This document shows positions 35,637 through 44,219 of a stretch of 64,000 bases of DNA, in pieces. The notes below the pieces were generated by a model, which did not search any database, had not been told where the DNA came from, and saw only the letters and a list, made by a program, of their open reading frames with translations. The translations under genes were made by a program, and so were the position numbers. This stretch comes from Henriciella sp. Its GTDB lineage: Bacteria; Pseudomonadota; Alphaproteobacteria; Caulobacterales; Hyphomonadaceae. Numbering within the stretch: the first letter of the stretch is position 1; each line of letters opens with the position of its first letter. The DNA lies in contig JAQWGO010000015.1 in NCBI GenBank assembly GCA_029238175.1, positions 1-64,000 of the forward strand, given 5' to 3'.

Positions 35637-36266
35637 ATGACGAATCTATTTCCGCCCGCCCCGCCGCTTGGCACGCCAATGCTAGCCGCAAGATCCAGTG
35701 CAGAGGCGCGAAAGACGATCGCGCTACGCCGCTCAAGCAGCAAACGATGCCTAACCGAACCCGGGCCAGACAAAACCGCACTTGATGAGTTGCTCACCGT
35801 GGCTGCGCGCGTCCCCGATCATCGCCGCCTCGCCCCGTGGCGTTTTATCGTATTTGAAGGCAATGCGCGTGATGCATTTAACGCCCGTGCGGTTGAGATT
35901 CAAAAGTCTGAAAACCCCAACGCAACCGAAGTCATGCTCGCCGACACGGCTAGCTTCTTCACCCGCGCGCCCGTCGTCATCGCGGTCGTGTCCAGCCCGA
36001 ACCCCACGCACAAAACCCCGGTCTGGGAACAAGAACTCTCCGCTGGCGCACTTTGCCAAAACCTGTTGCTGGCCGCCAATGCCAGCGGCTGGGCCGGATG
36101 CTGGCTCAGCGAATGGATCGCCTTTAGCCCCGGCATCAACCAACTTCTCGGCTTGACGGTGGATGAGCGCGTTGCCGGATATATCTATCTCGGCACCGCC
36201 ACAGATAACCCGCAAGAACGACTACGCCCGGATGTCAGCTCGAAAATTGAGCGTTGGACGGCTTAG
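35637..36266 (+). CDS. nitroreductase family protein (YdjA-like)
   Basis: 209-residue FMN-dependent oxidoreductase. After a variable leader the core shows LRRSSSKRCLTEPGPDKTAL, AARVPDHRRLAPWRF (FMN contacts, about 58-72), FTRAPVVIAVVSSP, and SGWAGCWLSEWIAFSP near 145-160. Short form of the family, like YdjA. It lies divergent from the tetR gene and shares the palindrome, hinting that it responds to the same compound as the pump. Several ATG codons near the start leave the exact N-terminus open. Confidence 0.85.
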   Translation: MTNLFPPAPPLGTPMLAARSSAEARKTIALRRSSSKRCLTEPGPDKTALDELLTVAARVPDHRRLAPWRFIVFEGNARDAFNARAVEIQKSENPNATEVMLADTASFFTRAPVVIAVVSSPNPTHKTPVWEQELSAGALCQNLLLAANASGWAGCWLSEWIAFSPGINQLLGLTVDERVAGYIYLGTATDNPQERLRPDVSSKIERWTA

Positions 36267-36295
36267 CTGCTAACACAAACGGGGCATTCCCCGTT

Positions 36296-36751
36296 TCAAT
36301 TGCGTTCGAACAAGCCGCCGCTTAATTCGTTGAATTTGTGAAGCATCTTATCAGGCTTCATCTTAAACATTCCGCCAATATTCGTCTTCACCACCTTACC
36401 TTCACGAACGTGATGAAGCGTCAAATATTGTTGGGATACAGTCACAGCCTGAATATCTTCCCAACGTATCGGAAATACCTTGCCGAACATCCCCGAGAAA
36501 ACCAGCCCCTGATGCCCAGCAGTTAAGCTGGGCTTCCCACTTAATATGGCCCAGAGACATATTCCCACAAAAGCAGCACAAAACGCCAATAGAATCTCTT
36601 TGCCAAACGGGATCGCTTCTACAAACGCGGCTCGACGCCCGCCATCGCCGTTCTCAAAGTTCATTGTAAAAATAACAACACCACAAGCGCTGAAAAAGAC
36701 CGCGCCCGCAATAATCGTCGAATAGCTTTTGCGAAACTGATAATCGTCCAT
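36296..36751 (-). CDS. STM3941-like membrane protein with a PH-like domain
   Basis: 151 residues: two membrane helices (about 14-30 and 52-69) followed by a small beta-rich domain with LVFSGMFGKVFPIRWEDIQAV, the pattern of bacterial PH-like membrane proteins such as the STM3941 family. Function unknown. It starts 3 bases after the glyS stop on the same strand, so it is probably read with glyS. Confidence 0.7.
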   Translation of the reverse strand: MDDYQFRKSYSTIIAGAVFFSACGVVIFTMNFENGDGGRRAAFVEAIPFGKEILLAFCAAFVGICLWAILSGKPSLTAGHQGLVFSGMFGKVFPIRWEDIQAVTVSQQYLTLHHVREGKVVKTNIGGMFKMKPDKMLHKFNELSGGLFERN

Positions 36752-36754
36752 GAA

Positions 36755-39151
36755 CTACCCGCCAATCTTCCCAAAATCAGCAACCGACCCAATTGCCGCG
36801 CGCATCATGTTCAAAAGGTTCAAACGGTTCTCACGAACGCCCGCGTCATCGGCATTGACCATAACGCTGCCCTCGCCCTCAAAGAACGCATCAACAGGCC
36901 CGCGCAGGCTCGCGAGCGCCGACATGGCCGCTGCAAAGTCTTCGGCCTCCAGCCCCGCTTTCGCCGCCGCAACGCCAGTGACAAGCGCCTGATACAGCGC
37001 CTTCTCTGCAGGCGCCTCAAGCAGCGCCGCATCCACGTCGCCATCAAACGTGCGCTTATCTTTCTTCTCTTCCGCCTTCAGAATATTCGCCGCGCGCTTG
37101 TAACCCGCGAGCAAGTTAGCCCCGTCTTCAGTCTCAAGAAACGCGCCCAGTGCCTCAACCCGGCGCGTGATGAGAACGAGGTCATCCTCGCCCAGTGCGA
37201 ATACGGCATCGATCAGATCAGGCCGCTGGCCTTGATCGCGTAGGTATTGCTTCAGGCGATCTGCGAAGAAGGAGAGGAGGCTGGGTAGACCGTCAAAGCC
37301 GGGGATAACCTCAGTTGGTTCTTCGTGCTCTGCAAGTTCTCCCAACGAAACGGTGTAGATCAAAGCACCATCCTCGCTTGTTGAAGTTGGTAGAAATTCA
37401 GCGCCTACCAACGCTATTGGCTCTGTGACGCGAAGTACATTCACCAAGTCTTCGAAATGGCGTGCCGCTTCTTCAATTGATCCAAACACATATTCCGTTT
37501 TATTTGGCCAGACAATTCGGTTCGGGCGCAGATCGATATGTCCCAAGTTTCCTTCTGATGCCTCGAATGGCTCTCCTTTAGACACTGGGAAACGGCAGTT
37601 TTTGATAATCTTATCAACCAACCACTGCTTTCTCAGAGATTGCGCCGGAAATTCTGAAAAACTGTCTAGATTCAACCGAACCCCATTCTCCAAGACAATC
37701 CGCACCACACCCAGCGCCGCGCGCCTTAGCGCAAACGGGTCTTTACTCCCCGTCGGTTTCTCATCAATCGCCCAAAACCCGACCAATGTGTCCAGCTTAT
37801 CGGCCAGTGCGACTGCAATCCCAACCGGGTCAGTCGGCACCGCATCACTCGGCCCTTGCGGCTTATAGTGATCACGGATGGCATCGGCGACAGCGGCAGG
37901 TTCACCCGCCTCCAGCGCATAATAACGCCCCATCACGCCCTGCAATTCAGGAAATTCATAAACCATCTCAGAAACCAGATCGGCCTTCGCAAGCCGCGCC
38001 GCACGCTCGGCCAGATCGGCATCCGCACCAACTTTTGGCGCCAGTTCCCGCGCCAGCGCCGCAACGCGCTCAACCTTATCACCGATAGAGCCAAGCTCAT
38101 CCTTGAACTTGATCGTCCCTAGCTTCGGCACCATCGCCTCAAGGCCCGTCTTCTTGTCATTATCCCAGAAGAAACGCCCATCATCCAGACGCGCTGACAG
38201 AACCTTGCGGTTTCCCTTAGCAATCGCCGTTCCGCCATCGGCTGCTGCAATATTCGCCACCACGACAAAGTTTGGCGCCAGTGCGCCGGTCTTCGGATCA
38301 CGCACGGCAAAATACTTCTGGTGCACCCGCATGGACAGCTGAATAACTTCCGGCGGCAGGCTCAGGAAAGCCGGGTCCATTTCGCCCAGCACAACGTTCG
38401 GCCATTCCGCCAAACCAACCACTTGTTCCAACAGGCCCTTGTCTTCAACCAGTTCCAGACCAACCGCTTCGCAAACCGCTTTCGCCTCGGTTTCAATCTT
38501 CGCCCGGCGCGCGTCGCGCGTCAGCATCACATGCCCTTCACCAGACAGCGCCGCTTCATATTCGGCGGCATTCGTCACGGTAAAAGGTCCGCGTCCGTGA
38601 ACCCGGTGGCCCTCGGTGACATTGCCGCTTTCATGCCCATCAATTTCAAACGGAACGGTTTTGCCATCCAGCACACAAACAATGCGCTGTATCGGTCGAA
38701 CCCAGCGCAATTCGCCGCGCCCTGTCCGCATCGATTTCGGCCAATGGAAGTTTCGAATAATGTTTGGAACAAGCTCAGCAACAATATCGCTCGTGTCCCG
38801 GCCCTCAATCTTTTTCACGGCGACATAGAAGTCACCCTTTTTTGGATCGGTGCGGATTTCAGCCTCAGAAATATCGCTTAAACCTGCCCCGCGCAGGAAA
38901 CCGGCAACCGCTTGCTCTGGCGCGCCGACCTTTGGACCCTTGCGTTCTTCCTCTGTATCAGCGGATCGTACCGGAACCCCGTCCAATACGGTCGTAATCC
39001 GGCGTGGACCCGACATGGATCGGCTCGCTTCGGGCTCCAATCCGGCGTCTTTCAGCCCCTTAAGAACGGCATTTAGCAGATCAGCCTCAGCCTTCGCCTG
39101 CATACGCGCCGGGATTTCTTCGGAGAAAATTTCAAGCAGAAGCTGCGCCAT
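36755..39151 (-). CDS. glyS: glycine--tRNA ligase beta subunit
   Basis: 798-residue beta subunit of the bacterial alpha2-beta2 glycyl-tRNA synthetase, which binds tRNA and supports the alpha subunit. It begins with the canonical MAQLLLEIFSEEIPARMQ at 39151; an ATG 15 bases earlier is also in frame. SGPRRITTVLDG, YPELQG-type sequence (YEFPELQGVMGRYYA) and DKLDTLVGFWAI identify the family. The length is slightly over 100 residues above the E. coli subunit, normal for alphaproteobacteria. Unusually, glyQ is separated from it by a lipoprotein gene and a cupin gene. Confidence 0.95.
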   Translation of the reverse strand: MAQLLLEIFSEEIPARMQAKAEADLLNAVLKGLKDAGLEPEASRSMSGPRRITTVLDGVPVRSADTEEERKGPKVGAPEQAVAGFLRGAGLSDISEAEIRTDPKKGDFYVAVKKIEGRDTSDIVAELVPNIIRNFHWPKSMRTGRGELRWVRPIQRIVCVLDGKTVPFEIDGHESGNVTEGHRVHGRGPFTVTNAAEYEAALSGEGHVMLTRDARRAKIETEAKAVCEAVGLELVEDKGLLEQVVGLAEWPNVVLGEMDPAFLSLPPEVIQLSMRVHQKYFAVRDPKTGALAPNFVVVANIAAADGGTAIAKGNRKVLSARLDDGRFFWDNDKKTGLEAMVPKLGTIKFKDELGSIGDKVERVAALARELAPKVGADADLAERAARLAKADLVSEMVYEFPELQGVMGRYYALEAGEPAAVADAIRDHYKPQGPSDAVPTDPVGIAVALADKLDTLVGFWAIDEKPTGSKDPFALRRAALGVVRIVLENGVRLNLDSFSEFPAQSLRKQWLVDKIIKNCRFPVSKGEPFEASEGNLGHIDLRPNRIVWPNKTEYVFGSIEEAARHFEDLVNVLRVTEPIALVGAEFLPTSTSEDGALIYTVSLGELAEHEEPTEVIPGFDGLPSLLSFFADRLKQYLRDQGQRPDLIDAVFALGEDDLVLITRRVEALGAFLETEDGANLLAGYKRAANILKAEEKKDKRTFDGDVDAALLEAPAEKALYQALVTGVAAAKAGLEAEDFAAAMSALASLRGPVDAFFEGEGSVMVNADDAGVRENRLNLLNMMRAAIGSVADFGKIGG

Positions 39152-39266
39152 AACAGACCATTTCACATCACTAAATCACTAGTTCAGCGGCATAGCCTGA
39201 TGCTGTGATTTTGCAAATGGATCAGCCGGGATTATGCTGCACTAATCTTGCAGCGCCATTCTCAAA

Positions 39267-39632
39267 TTAGATACGGTCCAAGTCCGTAACAGTGCGGTCA
39301 GTCGCGTCGTTCTCGCCAGTGTTTACCGTGCTCGCAGGCTCAAGCAGCATGACGTGACACTCATCACCTACGGAGCCCGGGCGATGCTCAACACCGCGCG
39401 GAACGATAATGAATTCGCCCGCTTCGACGGTCTCAACACGGTCGCGAAACGCCATCCGCATCGTACCTTGGGTGACAAGAAACATCTCATCTTCGTTTTG
39501 GTGCGAGTGCCAGTCAAAATCACCGCGAAACTTAGCCAGCTTCACCTGCATCCCATTCATGTCCCCAACAATTTTTGGCGACCAAGCTTCATCAAATTTC
39601 GCAAGCTTTTCAGAGATATTGACCTTACTCAT
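39267..39632 (-). CDS. cupin domain protein
   Basis: 121-residue single-domain cupin. Motif 1 is DWHSHQNEDEMFLVTQGTM (His, His, Glu metal ligands) and motif 2 is PRGVEHRPGSVGDECHVM with the final His. It could be a small metal-dependent enzyme or a binding protein. The ATG at 39632 overlaps the stop of the lipoprotein gene (ATGA), so the two are translationally coupled. Confidence 0.88.
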   Translation of the reverse strand: MSKVNISEKLAKFDEAWSPKIVGDMNGMQVKLAKFRGDFDWHSHQNEDEMFLVTQGTMRMAFRDRVETVEAGEFIIVPRGVEHRPGSVGDECHVMLLEPASTVNTGENDATDRTVTDLDRI

Positions 39633-40096
39633 TCCCCGCAAACTCCAACAATATCAACCACATCACCGCCTTCAGGCTTGAGAACTTTTATTGTACCAGA
39701 ATAGTCTTGCGACTGCTGCGGCGAAAGTTCACCGCCTTCTGTTTCTGGCGTCAACTCAATCTCAATTTCATATTGCCCGTTTTGAGAGTTAAGCCGCCAA
39801 CCGGTTAGTGAACGCGCGTCAGAAAAGAAAACGCCAAACATCTCCAGCGGCGCACCATCAATTGTCATGGCGCCTTTGCCATTATCGAGATTGCCAAGGA
39901 AATAGGCCAATGCTCTGTCATCCGTGTCAGCCGGGTACAGCGCACACTTGGCTGATTTTTCAGACACACTGATTAAACCTAACTTTCCAACAAGTTGAGC
40001 TTCAATCTCGGCTTCGATCGGCGCTTCAGGTAGTGGCTCACAAGCTGCGATTAAGGCTGCAGACGTCAGTGCGAGTAGTACTTTATTGGCGGCCAT
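39629..40096 (-). CDS. putative lipoprotein of unknown function
   Basis: 155 residues. The signal ends in a lipobox (LIAAC, Cys 19). The mature part has three further Cys, including the C-terminal GVCGE, and no family I recognise. It starts 3 bases after the glyQ stop and overlaps the cupin start by 4 bases, placing it in the glyQ-glyS operon. Confidence 0.75.
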   Translation of the reverse strand: MAANKVLLALTSAALIAACEPLPEAPIEAEIEAQLVGKLGLISVSEKSAKCALYPADTDDRALAYFLGNLDNGKGAMTIDGAPLEMFGVFFSDARSLTGWRLNSQNGQYEIEIELTPETEGGELSPQQSQDYSGTIKVLKPEGGDVVDIVGVCGE

Positions 40097-40099
40097 GTT

Positions 40100-41014
40100 T
40101 TAAACCTCGGCTCTGTTCTTTTCTTGTTCGGCCCATTGCTCTGCCGCGCCCCGCGCCAGATCACGAACCCGCGCGATATACGCTTGTCGTTCCGTGGGTG
40201 ATATCGCACCACGTGCGTCAATAAGGTTAAAAGTATGGCTCGCTTTTAAAGCATAATCATACGCTGGCAGCGGTTTCCCCGCGTCACGCAGCGCATTTGA
40301 CTGGCTTTCACAGTCGGCGAACCAGCGCAGAAGCATTTCAACATCGCTATGCTCAAAGTTAAACGCCGATTGTTGGACTTCGTTTTCGTGGAAAACATCA
40401 CCATAGCTCAGTGGAACTTCGCCCGCCGGATCATTGAACGGAAGATCGTAAACATTATCCACACCGAAAACGTACATCGCAAGCCGCTCAAGGCCGTAAG
40501 TCAACTCTCCCGAAACCGGGAATACATCGAGTCCACCAACCTGCTGGAAATATGTGTACTGACTAACTTCCATACCGTCGCACCAGACTTCCCAACCTAG
40601 GCCCCACGCGCCAACCGTTGGATTTTCCCAATCGTCTTCTACAAAACGGATATCGTGGACCAATGGATCAATACCGATTTCGTAAAGTGAATTCAGGTAA
40701 AGATCCTGAAGGTTTGCCGGATTTGGCTTCAGGATGACCTGAAACTGGTAATAATGGCCCAAACGCATTGGGTTTTCACCATACCGCGCATCCGCGGGGC
40801 GGCGGGATGGCTGAACATAAGCTGCGCGCCAGTCTTTAGGCCCCAAGGCCCGAAGCACAGTTGCTGGATGCAGAGTCCCTGCTCCAACTTCCATATCGTA
40901 AGGCTGCAGGATAGCGCAGCCTTGCGCACTCCAGTAGGACTGAAGACGCAGGATCAGTTCCTGAAACGACTTTGGTTTTTCTTTAGCTTGAGGCGCAGAC
41001 ATAGCAGCAGTCAT
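40100..41014 (-). CDS. glyQ: glycine--tRNA ligase alpha subunit
   Basis: 304-residue catalytic subunit that forms glycyl-adenylate and charges tRNA-Gly. Conserved sequence runs from [19 protein letters not shown] through [34 protein letters not shown] and [19 protein letters not shown] to the C-terminal [18 protein letters not shown]. The upstream extension before SFQEL is short. First gene of glyQ-lipoprotein-cupin-glyS on the minus strand. Confidence 0.97.
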   Translation of the reverse strand: MTAAMSAPQAKEKPKSFQELILRLQSYWSAQGCAILQPYDMEVGAGTLHPATVLRALGPKDWRAAYVQPSRRPADARYGENPMRLGHYYQFQVILKPNPANLQDLYLNSLYEIGIDPLVHDIRFVEDDWENPTVGAWGLGWEVWCDGMEVSQYTYFQQVGGLDVFPVSGELTYGLERLAMYVFGVDNVYDLPFNDPAGEVPLSYGDVFHENEVQQSAFNFEHSDVEMLLRWFADCESQSNALRDAGKPLPAYDYALKASHTFNLIDARGAISPTERQAYIARVRDLARGAAEQWAEQEKNRAEV

Positions 41015-41166
41015 AAGGGCAGCAGTTCCGAATAGTAAATTGATCTACCACCGCCTACCGCCGACTGCCTTTTTTCGCAACTATGGGGTGCGGCATCATC
41101 CTAAAAACTTGGCGAAACCAGAGCGCCGTGACAGAACCCATCGTGCGAACCAAAGGATGCCGCGCT

Positions 41167-42147
41167 GTGATTAGAACGATCTCAATAGCCTGTTTGACGT
41201 CAATCATTTCGATCGGACTTGCTTCGGCATCACCTCAGAATTTGAGCGAAACGCCCGCTCGCTCTACGAGTGCGGCGCCAGATGTTTTGACCATATTTGC
41301 AGGACGCTCCTGTGACAGCAATTCGAAACCTGCTGATCTGGCTATACCTACGCCCGTGTGCGGCTGGTTGATGACAAATCATTTTAACGACAGCATTATG
41401 CTTTTTGATCGTTCCGGACGTTCGATTGGAAGTCTCACCATTTTTGGAACAGGACCGGATCGCCGGGTAGAGTGGCGGCAGCCGCCAGGCACCAGCTCTG
41501 ACTACGCTGACGACACAACAGCGATTAAAAACGCCGAGTTGCAAGCGATCGCCAATTGGATACACGAAGCGCCAAACAATAGCGGCGCAGGACTTGCCTT
41601 TGTTGAGTGGGTCCTGACCCTAGATAACCGTCTGACATCAGAAGTCCGCGTTCAATCGAACATGTATTCGACCTTGATCGGACAACCTTTTGCGCTTGTC
41701 GCGGCGTCGGAAGTACCATTTCAACCCAACACCGCAGGCCGTAAGCCGTTTTATGAAAATCTTGATCAACAGAGCGGCTTGATCGGGTATTGGAACGCGT
41801 GGCCGCCCGCAAACGCGGCGTCTAGCGAGACTTCATCTAGTCCAATCGGCGTGACGCTGTTGGTCGCCCCACATGCCGAGCAACCGATCCAGATTGCTAT
41901 GCCGGCTGGCACAATCCTAACAGTCGACGCGACCATGCCTCAGATCAAGACTATTCAAAGCAGCTTCCTTGCTAGGCCGACTTTAGAAGGGTCTGAAGAA
42001 AACGAATTAGCTGTCCCCATGATTGAGCATCAGAGCTTGTGGTCTTGGTTGCGCAAGGGGGGAAAGCCGGCCCCATCAGCTGCGGCCACAGATCAGCCGA
42101 CAGACGATAACTGGGACAAACTTGAGAATGAGGATACCGAGCCATGA
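41167..42147 (+). CDS. secreted protein of unknown function
   Basis: I do not recognise the family. A GTG at 41167, with AAAGGA 8-9 bases upstream, gives a 326-residue protein that begins with a good signal peptide (VIRTISIACLTSIISIGLASA). An ATG at 41083 in the same frame would put an odd basic, Cys-containing leader before it. The mature part has two nearby Cys (GRSCDSNS and PVCGW) and many Ser, Thr and Pro. DRSGRSIGSLTIFGTGPDRRV and a Trp-rich segment WNAWPPANA may mark a beta-rich fold. The tail is acidic. A 14-codon frame starts on the ATGA overlap with its stop and then ends. Confidence 0.7.
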   Translation: MIRTISIACLTSIISIGLASASPQNLSETPARSTSAAPDVLTIFAGRSCDSNSKPADLAIPTPVCGWLMTNHFNDSIMLFDRSGRSIGSLTIFGTGPDRRVEWRQPPGTSSDYADDTTAIKNAELQAIANWIHEAPNNSGAGLAFVEWVLTLDNRLTSEVRVQSNMYSTLIGQPFALVAASEVPFQPNTAGRKPFYENLDQQSGLIGYWNAWPPANAASSETSSSPIGVTLLVAPHAEQPIQIAMPAGTILTVDATMPQIKTIQSSFLARPTLEGSEENELAVPMIEHQSLWSWLRKGGKPAPSAAATDQPTDDNWDKLENEDTEP

Positions 42148-42268
42148 AAGCCATCGCTCTGAGTTTCAGCTCCGCCAAGCTTCTTTAATTTCTAATGCAG
42201 TAATAGCATCCGGCACGTGTTTCGCATTTTAGCGCCCGCACATTTGCGCGCTTGGCATTCGTTTTAGA

Positions 42269-42925
42269 TCAGGTCGCACTCACACCCTTCAGGGACAGAA
42301 TTTTTACAGCCGCCGCGCCAAAGACTAGCCCTAATACAGCATCAACAGGTCGGCGAACCGACGCATAAGCTCTGGCCGCCCGCTGTGTCGAAAACAGCAA
42401 CGCATACCCAATAAAGATCGCCATCGAAGACAGGCAGCAAATCAGAATGGCCGCGATCAAGAACCATGCTGGAACGCCGTCACCAACACCAACAGCAAGT
42501 GTCGCCAGCCAAACGAGCGGAGCTTTCGGATTTGTCAGGTGAAGCAGCAAGCCTTTGGTGAAAAACGCTAAAGCGTTGCTTTCAGCGTCGTCATTAGGCG
42601 TAACTTTATGGTCGCCGCGCAACGCTGATCGCCAAGCATTATAAGCAAGATAAAAGAGATACAGCGCGCCAACGATCTTGAATACGGAAAAGAAAAGCGC
42701 CGATGTTTGCAAGATCGCAACTAGCCCTAATCCGGCGACAGCCCCCCAGAACGCAGATCCAGTGACGATGCCAAGGGAAAGCGCCACACTTGCCCTGCGC
42801 CCGCTGGTCACGCCGGTATTAAGAATCATCAGCGTCGCTGGACCGGGGCTCGCCGCGCCGATGATAAAAACTGAAAGAATTAGAAACAGGTTCTGCAGAT
42901 AGGGCGCTAAATTCTCAAAGATCAT
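42269..42925 (-). CDS. LysE/RhtB family amino-acid exporter
   Basis: 218 residues, about six helices. The family start is clear: GAASPGPATLMILNTGVTSG (about residues 22-41) then GRRASVALSLGIVTGSAFW. LTNPKAPLVWLATLAVG is the conserved mid-region. The exported amino acid is unknown. GGAGACGTCC lies just before the ATG. Confidence 0.9.
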   Translation of the reverse strand: MIFENLAPYLQNLFLILSVFIIGAASPGPATLMILNTGVTSGRRASVALSLGIVTGSAFWGAVAGLGLVAILQTSALFFSVFKIVGALYLFYLAYNAWRSALRGDHKVTPNDDAESNALAFFTKGLLLHLTNPKAPLVWLATLAVGVGDGVPAWFLIAAILICCLSSMAIFIGYALLFSTQRAARAYASVRRPVDAVLGLVFGAAAVKILSLKGVSAT

Positions 42926-43036
42926 TGGACGTCTCCTCGGGATACGATGCTCGCTATGCTACCATCAAAATCACTTAGATGATCACCATAACGAAGACGG
43001 CATTAACAGGGAAACCAAAGAAAGTAAGCCCAAACT

Positions 43037-43786
43037 TTACGAATAGTCTTCGAACTGAATTCCCGATCCTTCGCGCGCAATATTTTGCAAAGCTGGTGTC
43101 GCAGCGCCGCCTTTTGAACCGTGCAAGCTAAAAGGGGCCAGAAGCTTCACAGGCCCCGACCGCAAACCCTTGCGGGCACTGACAATGACCCGTTTTGCAG
43201 ACGCTCCCGGGTAATTTTGGATCGGCAAAATCGAAATATCCCCCGTTTGTCGTTCTATATTTGCAAGAATTCGGGCAAGCTCTGCCGCGCGGTGGATCAT
43301 CACGAGCTGACCTTTGGGGCGCAGCGCAAACAACATGGCATTTATCCACCCCTTCAGAGACAAGCTCTCAAGATATGCTGCCTCTTTGCCAACGCCGGGA
43401 TCTGTAATTTTTCCGGGCTCAAAGAACGGTGGGTTAGAGAACACCAAATCAAATTTATTCTGCCAGTCCTGCGGGAGGCTTGCAGCGTCGCCCTGAATAA
43501 TATCGACACGGGACTGAAGTGCATTCTCAACACCCCCTTTTTCCGCCAGAGAAACCATCTCAGGATCACACTCCAAGCCAGTAAAACTTGCTGCGCTTAA
43601 GCGTGTTGCTGCGGGTAAGAGTGCGCCGCCAGCGCCGCAGCCAACCTCCAGCGCTTGACCCGAAAAGCCAGCATCAAGCGCAGCGGCCAGCAAGACGCTG
43701 TCAGTACCTGCGCGAAACCCTTTGACGGGCTGAAACACATGCACCCGCCCATCAAGAAAGGCGTCTTTTGTGAACTCAACGCTCAT
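43037..43786 (-). CDS. trmN6: tRNA1(Val) (adenine(37)-N6)-methyltransferase-like protein
   Basis: 249-residue SAM-dependent methyltransferase. The SAM loop is LEVGCGAGGALLPAA (about 46-60) and the catalytic motif for adenine N6 is LVFSNPPFFEPG (about 112-123). The N-terminal stretch QPVKGFRAGTDSVLLAAAL is typical of TrmN6/YfiC. The gene begins on the last base of the DUF2007 stop (TAATG-type overlap). In alphaproteobacteria this pair commonly lies divergent from the polyprenyl synthase gene, as here. Confidence 0.87.
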   Translation of the reverse strand: MSVEFTKDAFLDGRVHVFQPVKGFRAGTDSVLLAAALDAGFSGQALEVGCGAGGALLPAATRLSAASFTGLECDPEMVSLAEKGGVENALQSRVDIIQGDAASLPQDWQNKFDLVFSNPPFFEPGKITDPGVGKEAAYLESLSLKGWINAMLFALRPKGQLVMIHRAAELARILANIERQTGDISILPIQNYPGASAKRVIVSARKGLRSGPVKLLAPFSLHGSKGGAATPALQNIAREGSGIQFEDYS

Positions 43787-43992
43787 TAGTCGCGGTCGAT
43801 TTCTCTTAGCAGCCAGCGCGCCCGGTCGGCTTGGTCTTCACGGACTGTCACACGGATTGGCACCATCGGTCCGCGTCCATCAATCATGGCTGTATGCTCA
43901 TCAAGCACGAACGGCTCAATCCCATCTTCCGATAGGACATGCCGGATATAAGAGAGTTTGACCAAATCATTGGTTCTAAAAATTTCTTCCAT
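43786..43992 (-). CDS. DUF2007 (putative signal-transducing) domain protein
   Basis: 68-residue single domain: EEIFRTNDLVKLSYIRHVL, then LSEDGIEPFVLDEHTA and the closing IRVTVREDQADRARWLL match DUF2007 along its whole length. Related domains bind nucleotide-like ligands or sit on PII-like proteins; function here is unknown. It is coupled to trmN6. Confidence 0.88.
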   Translation of the reverse strand: MEEIFRTNDLVKLSYIRHVLSEDGIEPFVLDEHTAMIDGRGPMVPIRVTVREDQADRARWLLREIDRD

Positions 43993-44029
43993 GTGACCTC
44001 TAACGAGCTCCTAGCGGTTTAAATTATTT

Positions 44030-44116
44030 TCAACTCAGAAGGACTGAGACTGGTGGATGGTACACAACGGTTTCATTTGAAAGAATAATTGAGCCAAGAT
44101 GAACTACCTGAACCAT
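44030..44116 (-). CDS. probable 28-residue small protein
   Basis: A short frame encoding MVQVVHLGSIILSNETVV followed by a Pro- and Leu-rich end. Its ATG at 44116 has a full GGAGGT Shine-Dalgarno 6 bases upstream, better than most genes in this window. It lies 37 bases before the DUF2007 gene on the same strand, and a 7-bp hairpin lies in its leader. It may be a real small protein or a leader peptide for DUF2007-trmN6. Only the ribosome site and position support it. Confidence 0.5.
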   Translation of the reverse strand: MVQVVHLGSIILSNETVVYHPPVSVLLS

Positions 44117-44134
44117 AAATGACCTCCAAAATGT

Positions 44135-44155
44135 CCTGCGGCGCGGCACCGCAGG
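44135..44155 (-). promoter_or_regulatory. hairpin in the leader of the small protein gene
   Basis: CCTGCGG and CCGCAGG pair around CGCGGCA, 18 bases before the small ATG. No T-tract in either direction. It could be a 5' leader structure for the minus-strand genes or an operator in the ispB divergent promoter region. Confidence 0.4.
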
Positions 44156-44219
44156 GGATATACGTAACTTTTGCGCTATCCTTATGGAAAGACGAGCAAA
44201 AGTGGAATAGGAAACCAGT

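Noticed and set aside
41083-41166. ATG at 41083 as start of the exported protein
   Set aside because: It would place a basic Cys-containing leader before a good signal peptide; the GTG at 41167 has a proper ribosome site.
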